Source of the DNA: Flaccisagitta enflata
Taxonomy: Eukaryota; Chaetognatha; Sagittoidea; Aphragmophora
Reading direction: 5' to 3'
Assembly (NCBI GenBank): GCA_965153355.1
Contig: OZ231127.1
Location: 12,586,001 to 12,650,000 of the forward strand
DNA length: 64,000 bases
In this document: positions 56,047-64,000 of the stretch, piece after piece
Layout: every line of letters starts with the position of its first letter
Numbering within the stretch: position 1 is the first letter of the stretch
The notes under the pieces: generated by a model
Told to the model about the DNA's origin: nothing
Databases searched by the model: none
Seen by the model: the letters and a program-made list of their open reading frames with translations, nothing else
Position numbers and translations under genes: made by a program

Positions 56047-56567
56047 CAACCAGAAAGTAGGGAAGGAAATCAATACGATCTCGCGCGATTTTATCTATTG
56101 ATTATTCTGGAGCAAAGGGATGGAATTGATCAAAACCAATCGATTACGGAAGTTTGTGTGATCAAGTCTCGGGACGACTTCGTAAAAGTGAAACCTGATC
56201 TTGGTCAATGGGCATTCGTCTATTCATTGGAGAACAAAAATCCAGATGGACGAGGATTTGATTATCGAGATGTTGAAGCAAATTGGGAAAGGCCTGATCG
56301 CAACTTGTTGCTTGAAATTCCACTGCATGTTATGGCGCAGGAGAGAAATTCCTGGATGTTGCACAAGCTCTGATTAAGTCAGCCAGTGGAAAAAGTGTTG
56401 AAACAGCGCGCAACTTCGTCTATGAGCACAAGTTTTGCTGGTCAACCAGAGAATGGATGGAACGGCGTTTGACGGCAGATCAGGAATTCCATCTTGCGTA
56501 CTACATGGAAATGATGGTACGGGCAATCCTCAAAATCGGCGTCAACACGATCGATTGCCGCAATTGA
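56047..56567 (+). pseudogene. 3' ORF of the LTR element (env/accessory position), frameshifted
   Basis: An open frame follows TAG|CAACCAGAAAG (56047; the AG could be a splice acceptor) and runs to TGA at 56371-56373. It encodes a soluble, acidic-aromatic peptide (CVIKSRDDFVKVKPDLGQWA; DYRDVEANWERPDRN). Around 56345 the coding sense moves to another frame (DVAQALIKSASGKSVETARN; STREWMERRL) that ends at TGA 56565. One indel would explain the break. No transmembrane segment or fusion peptide, so it is not a recognisable envelope. No family recognised. Confidence 0.5.
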
Positions 56568-56956
56568 AAGTAACAAGGTATAGCCTGTATGGTACTTGAG
56601 TTGTTTGCTTTGTTTTTGAGTAAATTAGTGTTTTGGATGGCCTCCAATGGTTGCCAAGCACGTCACATTTAGTAATAGTTAATATCAATGAGAATTTTAC
56701 TCAAAGTTTAGAATTATGACATTGGATTGTGGTCATTTCCTTGAGTGACAAATCCTTCTTCTGTCATATTTTCTTTTTTACGCTTAGATTTCAATATGAA
56801 TTAATACTTTTTCATACAAACAACTCCGTATCTGTGTTTCTTCACTCGTGTCCCTTTTTTTTTTTTGATCGCCACTATCTACTAATAATTCTCATTTTTG
56901 CCGCCGTCGAGCTGCGGTATCTCGCGGGGACGCTCGATCTGGTACCCCCGGGCGCC

Positions 56957-57709
56957 TGTTGCGCCTCCATTTGGGCGCCTCGACGACGATGACGACGATT
57001 GATTGATTGGACGATGGCAGACGCCGAGGATGATCATGAGCTAGACTCATTTCGACGGAGACTCGACGGACGCTGAAGACTGCCCCATCTCGGCCTCGCT
57101 CAGGCCCCGTTTTGGCCTCATTTGGGACTCGCTTTTGGCCTCATTTGGACCTCAGTACGGCCTCATTTGGACCTCATCACGGACTCATTTGGACCTCACC
57201 ACGGACTCATTTGGGCCTCGTCTGGGCCTCATTCCAGCCTCATTTCAGCCTCATTACTTTTGTTATTATTTGCTCATGATTCCGATGCTCATTTTCCTTT
57301 TTGTTTTCAGACTAAGAAACAGTTTTCATCACCATTTTCATGACCGGTTTTCTCTTAGTATGATATTTGCTTGCATTACCGTCCCTTTGCTCATTCAGGC
57401 CTAGATTTGAGCCTGATTAGGGCCTTACGCGATTGATCCTTTGGAACAGCGGCCCCTCGCAGATCAGGCAGACTCGTTTCTTTGGGACTCATATCCTCAT
57501 TGATTCTATCGATGGACTTCGGCAACGGGCCCGCGGATTTGGCCAACAGACATTCCGACTTGACCAACACCGATTTATGCGCGCATTGACGACTCGATTC
57601 CACGCACGACGCCGCCGCCGCCCCCGCCTCAGACGCTTATTTTTGGTCCAGATGTCCGCCGACGAACGCGGTGATTGACGCTCATTCGGTTCTCATCATC
57701 CTCCTTTCA
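56957..57709 (+). repeat. 3' LTR (753 bp)
   Basis: TGTTGCGCCTCC to CATCCTCCTTTCA; differs from the 5' LTR at a handful of sites and two length changes. Confidence 0.9.
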
Positions 57710-57713
57710 TGAT

Positions 57714-58372
57714 CATTGATAAAGACTTAGTAAAAAATTTCAGCCAGAGGCAATCATACTACCAAGAAAGCTGTATTACTTTAGCCAAACTACTGTGAAT
57801 AAAAAATGTGGTTAAAACTTTTTGCTGAGGTCAAGATTATAAGAATTTTTTGCATTTTCCAAAACATAGTTCTTTGTAATTGAATTTGGAAGAGAGCTAT
57901 GTTTTTCGTTTTTTCTTTTTTTCATTTTCTATGCAAACTTAAAATTTCAACCAGCACCCTTTCAGTGGACAAAAAAGAAATTTGTGGAAATTTTCAGTGT
58001 AACATCATCAGTAACATTGGCTAAATCTTAGTTTCTTGCTAAGTGGATGCAAATTTTGCTTTTTAATATCATGGATGTCTAATCTCAATCACTTTTATTT
58101 ACTTGTTTTTCTGTTTTCACTCAAACATTTTTTTCATTTTAACCCTAGTTGATACCCTAAATATTGGCTTTGGGGGCACGCTGTCATAAGCGAAGAGACC
58201 AATAATTCTTTTTTTTATACAGTTTTGTTATTTTCAACATATGAAATTAAAAGAAGACTAGAAAGAAAGAAGAATATTTTACATTTATTGAAAGCCGATT
58301 TCCGTTACTTGTGGGTCCGTTATTGCGGAGTGTAAGTAAATGTGTACACCTGACTACACCTTTGTTCTAAAC
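57714..58372. other. AT-rich non-coding stretch
   Basis: No ORF, repeat or RNA gene recognised. Confidence 0.5.
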
Positions 58373-58573
58373 AAGGCCGGATACACGGCTACCCCAGTCG
58401 CGTGCGGGTGGGCAGGGGCCATATTTGAGGTCAGTGGAGCATTTGGGCAGGAGCGGTATAGCCAAAAACCCCATAAACGCCGAAAAAGTAAAGTGTGACG
58501 GACGGACAGACCGACGGACCGACGGACGGACGGACAAAGCGGGGTGTAGAGTCGCGTAGCACGCGACTAAAAA
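58373..58573 (+). mobile_element. R1 element, best-preserved full-length copy
   Basis: AACAAGGCCGGATACACGGC, CCCCAGTCGCGTGCGGGTGG, GCATTTGGGCAGGAGCGGTA, (GGAC)n core, then GAGTCGCGTAGCACGCGACT and AAAAA. About 200 bp; the stem GTCGCGT/ACGCGAC is perfect with a short loop. Confidence 0.82.
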
Positions 58574-58929
58574 GAAAAGAGAAAATCCAGATGCAAAATG
58601 AAAACTTCTGTCAAATCACGCAAAAACAAAACTATGTCAAGAAACCAACCAGCATCTGTTATAGGCGGATATTTGTCGTAAATTGTTGCCTATAAATTTG
58701 CAAATCAAAAGCGAATTACTTTGCTAGTGATAGATTATTTCTCAAAAAGAAACACGGGGAGGCGATTAATAGGAGAAATGACAGCTGACATTCCTACCAG
58801 CAGATGTGCGGACATACCCACGGACAGCCTCATTATTTTTTATTGTTGAAAAAATGACGTCGTCCGTCAGTCATATCGGGCCTTAGATATTTTGCGTTAA
58901 ACACTTGATATGTACCATAATTTTTTTCA

Positions 58930-59420
58930 AAGTGTCCATCTTTTTTTTTTTTTGTGCTCTTTTCTCTTGTTTTTGTATTCAATTCCTGGCCTCTGATATC
59001 TGTCTCTCTTCATTTCTACATCTCCTTTTCTAGCTTTTTGCTTTTCGTTCTTTTTTTGTTTTCTTTTCCTCTCCCATTCCTTTTCCTTTATTTACAGTCT
59101 CCCTTTTACTCTGGTTTCCATCGTTTTCCCTCTCACTATTTGATTTTCTTTTTGCCCGTTTCCTTACGCTCGCGCTATATTACTCACACTCGCTGACAGC
59201 TCTGGCTGTGTGCGGCTTTTGACTCTGGCTCCATTCGTCTCTGTCTCCGTTCGACTTCCTCACTGTCTCGCTCTTTCCCTTCACCATTCGTCTCCATCTC
59301 TCTCTCCTTCCCTTCACTCTGGCGTTGCCAATAAGACTCTTGCAGTGGGATTTCTCGAATTCTCTCTTTTTTGCACCTCATCCAAAACCTTTAATCGTTT
59401 GCGAGTGGAGAGAGAAAAAA
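58930..59420. repeat. Pyrimidine-rich low-complexity stretch
   Basis: TTTTCCT/CTCTTT-rich plus strand with no repeat period. Frames on both strands are composition artefacts. Confidence 0.6.
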
Positions 59421-59601
59421 AATGATTTTTTTTTGTTCCGGTTGAAAACTTCAGTCTAGTGTAAGGTAGTTTTTAGTCGCGTGCTATAAGCCACTTTATG
59501 GTCTGTCGGTCGGATCGTCCGTAGGTGAGTTTTTTTAAGGGTGTTTAAAACGTTTCAAAGACATTTTTAAGGTTTTAGGGTATCACAAACAATCTGTTTG
59601 C

Positions 59602-59680
59602 TTCATGAAGCGAAACATCAGTTTTGGGTTCACATACATACATGTATGTGAACCCAAAACTGATGTTTCGCTTCATGAAT
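59602..59680. repeat. 79-bp perfect hairpin
   Basis: TTCATGAAGCGAAACATCAG, then TTTTGGGTTCACATACAT, meet their exact complement with almost no loop (centre near 59641). ACAATCTGTTTGCT occurs just outside both ends (59590 and about 59715). Confidence 0.82.
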
Positions 59681-59839
59681 GATTATTCACCATACATATG
59701 ATGTCTCTGAAAGACAATCTGTTTGCTAATTCCAAAGGTCACTTTTAAATTTCAGTCTGTCTGTTTGTCTGACCTTTTGTGAAAATGCGGATGAACGCGA
59801 TTTCGGTCCAATGACCTTGTTTTTTGTCTATCCATCAAT

Positions 59840-59946
59840 TCGTCTGTAACTGGCTGTGTCCGTCGGTCTGTCTGTTGTTTTGTCGGCCACGTATTCGTTC
59901 AACGGTCCACACTGTGCACCTTATTGGCCTACTTGGCCTTGCTTTT
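59840..59946 (-). mobile_element. R1 fragment, reverse
   Basis: GTGTCCGTCGGTCTGTCTG, CACCTTATTGGCCTACTTGG, CCTTGCTTTT. A separate hairpin-end remnant (TTTTTAGTCGCGTGCTATAA) lies at 59473. Confidence 0.6.
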
Positions 59947-60309
59947 TCTCTTTTCTAGTTCTTTCTTTCTTCTGTCTCCTATCTCCTTCCATTCTCCCCA
60001 TTGTTCTTCCGAAGCGGTTTCTTTCCCCATTTCTACTTAAAACATGATTTAACGTACAGGTATATGTACATCACCCTTGCATTGAGCATTTTACAATCTA
60101 ATTCTCCCCTTTCTGTTATCCTGAATTAGTTTAAATTCCTACTGCATTCTGTAATGATGTATACAGCCCATATACCTCGATTTTAAAACAACCAATCACA
60201 CATGTCCCCATCTGTTTCCTAAGCCTCGCTTTCGCCCTTGCACAGATCACCGTCAAACTCTCCCCTTTTTTCCTCGCAGGAGTCCCTCGTCATTTCCTGA
60301 CGATGCAGA

Positions 60310-60795
60310 ATGACTTCATCGTCGTTGTGCAATAATCAACTCTGCGGATTTCTGAGCATCATTTTGCCCATCTTCGCTGGCATCATCGGATTGTTGGCTC
60401 TCTACGTGCTGGTGCGTTACTGGGAGCCCATCACGAGACTCTTTAGGCAACTCTTCTTCCACAAATCTCCCCACAACAACATGAGCGTCAACGCCGTCGA
60501 GGCTGGAGGCACGCTGGGTGAACCACAAACCTTTCAACCGAATTTCTTTTTCCTTCGCCAAAATTCGCTCAATGACGGACCGTCCGCCGCCGCCGCTGCC
60601 AACAAGAATGCCGCCGCTGTCGAAGGAGCCGACTCCGCATCCGCCACCAATTCCGCATCCGCATCCGACGACTCGATGAAGCGTCGACTGTCGAAATCTC
60701 ATCCGGCTTGCTCGCCGACTTTTCAAACGGATCCGATCGATTGGGCGGATTTGGGCATAAAATTGCCTGGACGCACACCGACGGCGAAGAACTAA
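60310..60795 (+). CDS. Single-pass membrane protein, unknown family (161 aa)
   Basis: ATG (CAGAATGAC) to TAA. A likely splice acceptor (TTTTTTCCTCGCAG, 60279) lies just upstream, so the ORF probably begins in a second exon. Residues about 12-37 (CGFLSIILPIFAGIIGLLAL...YW) form one strong membrane helix near the N-terminus, followed by RLFRQLFFHK. A positive inner flank suggests N-outside, C-inside. The remaining ~115 residues are low in hydrophobics: an Ala/Ser-rich region (SAAAAANKNAAAVEGADSAS), a basic KRRLSKSH site and a C-terminal DPIDWADLGIKLPGR motif, which may be a binding peptide. A short out-of-frame ATG at 60303 opens a uORF overlapping the start. Codon use is GC-rich and uniform, unlike the surroundings. 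I recognise no family. Confidence 0.68.
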   Translation: MTSSSLCNNQLCGFLSIILPIFAGIIGLLALYVLVRYWEPITRLFRQLFFHKSPHNNMSVNAVEAGGTLGEPQTFQPNFFFLRQNSLNDGPSAAAAANKNAAAVEGADSASATNSASASDDSMKRRLSKSHPACSPTFQTDPIDWADLGIKLPGRTPTAKN

Positions 60796-62065
60796 CGCGA
60801 CTTCACGGGAATGTACACACAATCTCTGCTCTACTTGGTCGGTTTCTACCCTTGTAGACGTTGGGTCTCCTAAAGATGGTCGCCAAACGTCACTAAGGCT
60901 CACTATGCGCAAAAGAGGTGAAATAAGTCCACTGATCATCATCCGTTAATATCTAAAACGAAAGTAAGTCGGCAAACTGAGTTGTAGATGATTCTTTTTA
61001 CTAGCATGAAAGGCAAACTTCTAGGTTTACCTAGTGATAGGATTTCTGTGTTCCCAGTCCTCATTAGGCATCCTAAAACTGCTTTTCTCGGTTTTTAAAA
61101 ATTCATCTCATTTTCTTTTTGCTGACACGCTTTTCTTCCGTGATACCATCGTTATTCGTCAATGCTTTCATATCCATGATACAGTTGATATATCACCGCT
61201 GTAGACTCCAATTCAAAATTAGTTCAATTAAGAGACATTGCCGTTAACGACACGTCTATGAAAGTTTAACGTTGATTTAACGTTTTTGAAATTAGCTAGA
61301 ATTGTTTTTTCCAAGAAGAATTCTACAGTAGCCGGAGATTTGGAATACCATAACGATTTTAGAATTTATAATTATCTTGGTTTGTTATCTCATGAAAAAA
61401 ATGTTTTCAAATTACGAATTTTTCGTAGATTTCATGCGCATCCGTTCGCGTTCTGATTACGTCGTAAACATTCCTTGCATGACCAAATAGTAACTCTTTA
61501 TACATTCCACAAAGGATATGACTTAAACCTCTCTCTGACTTCTCAGGTTGTTTTTTTGCCTCTTACATTTTTTTATACCGAATTTTGATACCAAGTTTTC
61601 ATACAGAAAATCAATGCAAATGTTAATGCTGGGTTTTGATGTGAAATTTTGCATTTATTTTAAGTCTGTGTTCACTTTTCCCTCAGAAGCACCTCACAAA
61701 TTTTACCCCTTAAAAAGAGTTGTACTTATATTTCTCATTATTCATAGGGTTTTCGTTAGTCAATTGCTCTTTTGTTTTGAATAGCGAAAAGAACCGTTTT
61801 TTCTCAGGAAAAAATAGATCAAGCGCTTAGTAATTTCGCCTATTGAATTTTATAGATAGTCAAATTTTCTACTTTGTCATGTACTTTTGTCACTGATCGT
61901 ACATACGTTGCTCACTAGTTGCATATCGTCATCTTCTGTTTAGTCGAAATTCTACAACTGCCAATTTTTATTTTTGACAAGAAAAATAATACTGCGTACC
62001 AAATTCTCAGTTTGGAGATTGTTCATCAAATTGTCGTTATTTTGTGAAATTAGGGTGTCAATAAA
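60796..62065 (+). other. Probable 3' UTR of the membrane-protein gene
   Basis: AT-rich, non-repetitive and free of mobile-element marks, unlike most of the window. The first AATAAA I found downstream is at 62060-62065 (GTCAATAAAACC). Inference only. Confidence 0.4.
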
Positions 62066-64000
62066 ACCCAATTTTGACATTTGCCTCTTTGGTTTTCATC
62101 TTCCGTAAAATATCGTTATCTCAACTTGTTGAATTGTATTTAGCTAATCGCAAGCCAAGGATTGGAACCATATTCGATAATTTGTGTTAAATCAGGCCGG
62201 GATTTTTTGGCCTACGTTGTAATGGCTGAAGCAGATTCGTTCTAGACTTTATCTTCGAAAGGACGATGAAGATTGTTAAGGGAAACTAAGATAATCCGAA
62301 TATTCACCAGCAACATGGCAGGGGCAGGGTGACGAAGAAGGAGTGATTAAGTTGTTTTGTTGAGTGGAATAGCTACTAGTATTTGAACTACAAAATGAAA
62401 GCGGTGGAAGCCTTGAAAGTTACTATTGCTTTAGAAAGCCGCATTTCCGTTAGAAATGGCGGAATGAGGGCGTCAAGACTTTTGGCCAGGGGGTTGGGAT
62501 TAGGACCTCACGGCTGGGACTGTAGCGTTAGGGCTGGGATTTGGGCTAAAGGCTGAGATTTGAGCGACGAGTTCGCAGTTGTGGCCTCAGGCCTGGAATG
62601 GAGGGGGCCCTTCGAGGATGAGAGATTTTTCCACATGTAAAAGCAAAGGTTATGGGTCCCTTCGGAGCCGCTACCCAATTAACGTCACCCACCTAAGGAC
62701 ACGCCCTCTTAGCTTTAATAGTCATTTGGCATACGGCTCATGACATTTTGCGTGAGATGGGATCAAAATTCAAAAGAACCGGGCTTCCAAAGTATGCGCG
62801 TATGGCCATGGGCGCACTCAGTCACAGGGATGCGCGCACGGTACGCATGAACTTGAGACCACTGATTATGAAAAAGTTTCTCTCCTCACGAAAAATACAA
62901 ACGGTAAACAAGGTTCGAGGCGGCAAGAAATGCACCATTGCAATTTACAAATACGAATAATACAAATATGAAGAATCAGAATTTACAAGCGCTCACGAGC
63001 GAGCATGAAATGCTATGTTATACAATAAGGCCCAAAGCACGAACAAGTAGTCGCTGACGGTTGGGCAGGGGCAGTTATAACGGTTGGCTGGGGCTGTAGT
63101 GCTCAGAAATCGTTTTTCATCAAAATCGCGTTGTCGACCGATACCTATTACGGAGTCGCTTAGAACTGGCGACTCTTTTTTGCTAATGCACAAAACAGGA
63201 AGAAGATTCCATATACCATCTTGGCCAAAAATATCGTCCCATTTTTTCGGCAAATCTGTGATGAAACAATTTAAAAAACCTTATAAAAATCAATGATCAT
63301 TGGAAAAAGGTGCTACGCAGACTTCAGTAGTTCAATTTGTTTAGATTTTAAAGCGGAAGAGTGAAAAGATTAACATCAATAAAAAACAGAAAATCTGCAA
63401 AATATAGAGGAAAGTAAATTGACATGTTTGTATTCATTATTTTTTTAGCTGATCATGATATAATCGTATAAAAATTGGAGACCATGGAAAAAGTTTCAAG
63501 TTTTTAGTTCAAAGTTCAAACTATTTAGACTTTATATTAAAATGAATATACCTTAGTCTGAAAGTGCTAAAGAAAAAAAATATAAAGACTTGTTATGCAA
63601 AATAGTTCTGAAATCCTTTATCTATGTCTACCCAATTGATTACAAATTATATTTGAAACCAATAAGGTTTAAACTAATTGTTTTTTACACAAAAATTGAA
63701 TTTAGTGCAAAAAAAAACTACAATGAATAACTATATTGTTTTACTGGGACTTTTATTTTGGCCAAGATGTTAAGTATGTAGCTCCGCGTTTGCTAATGAG
63801 GCAGAATTCAATTTTGTTACATCGTCTCATACACGTTGCTTCATATGAGGCAACAACAAATTGTACGTTGTACAAACCTTAATTCCGCTTGAGCAATTGC
63901 AATATGAAGGATCGGGATTAACATATTGATAAACAATCATTGAAAACAAAAGCTTGTATGGACAGTGTAAGTTCGATCTGGTTAGAATGTAAGCTTGGAC
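62066..64000. other. Right-edge stretch, no supported gene
   Basis: 62460-62680 carries R2-type pieces (GGGCTGGGATTTGGGC; GGTCCCTTCGGAGCCGCTAC). ORFs at 62748-62960 (basic, with KVRGGKKCTIAIYKYE at the end) and 63084-63296 have no family, splice or start evidence. The last 600 bp are very AT-rich. Confidence 0.45.

Larger units (their letters stand above)
52030..57709 (+). mobile_element. LTR retrotransposon, gag-bearing, no visible pol (5.68 kb)
   Basis: Direct repeats 52030-52781 and 56957-57709 both begin TG and end CA. The element is flanked by TGAT at 52026-52029 and 57710-57713. Directly after the 5' LTR is a primer site matching tRNA-Gly. The interior holds a Ty3/gypsy-like Gag ORF and a smaller 3' ORF. 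There is no protease, RT, RNase H or integrase motif. I see about four or five substitutions and two short indels between LTRs (a ~10-bp extra GGCGAGACTG in the 5' copy and a ~13-bp repeat-unit gain in the 3' copy), so it inserted recently. It presumably depends on a partner's enzymes. No clear polypurine tract is seen before the 3' LTR. Confidence 0.88.

Overview
This is an animal nuclear genome window that is rich in repeats and poor in genes. Evidence for an animal: spliced genes with GT..AG introns, a thrombospondin type-1 (TSP1) exon, a WD-repeat gene matching animal WDR88 exon by exon, TTAGGG-type interstitial telomere repeats, and several animal transposon classes. The TTAGGG repeats and lack of nematode or arthropod hallmarks suggest a non-ecdysozoan invertebrate. 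The species cannot be named from the sequence.

Layout. 1-367: start of a LINE-type ORF1 on the minus strand, running off the left edge. 1.7-3.4 kb: a decayed Penelope-like reverse-transcriptase scrap, then two plus-strand exons of a cysteine-rich/TSP1 secreted protein. 3.4-14.6 kb: palindromic TA-flanked MITEs, very long (GA)n tracts, a 170-bp and a 70-bp minisatellite, and short dispersed elements. 14.6-26.9 kb: WDR88-like gene on the minus strand. Eleven exons join in frame with consistent phases; only the N-terminal exon(s) were not found. 26.9-29.4 kb: an array of partial copies of the first visible WDR88 exon alternating with inverted-repeat minisatellite elements. 35.3-38.3 kb: a complete four-exon plus-strand gene for a 123-residue secreted protein with two six-cysteine units, built by internal duplication. 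38-50 kb: dispersed repeats. 52.0-57.7 kb: a young LTR retrotransposon with 752/753-bp LTRs, a TGAT target duplication, a tRNA-Gly primer site and a Gag-like ORF, but no visible pol. Its gag is split by a 757-bp hAT-type element flanked by an 8-bp duplication. 60.3-60.8 kb: single-pass membrane protein ORF with a likely long 3' UTR. The rest is mostly AT-rich non-coding DNA.

The host genes do not form a pathway; they are neighbours in a repeat-driven landscape. The most unusual signals are: (i) a dispersed element family with a (GTCY)n-type core and a 3' hairpin whose stem changes in compensating pairs between subfamilies; (ii) a second family with a fixed inverted-repeat frame around interchangeable minisatellite cores; (iii) duplicated pieces at both ends of WDR88; (iv) the new cysteine-rich secreted gene; (v) the gag-only LTR element with its nested hAT insertion. 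No computation or database search was possible. Family names rest on recognised motifs and remembered family features.
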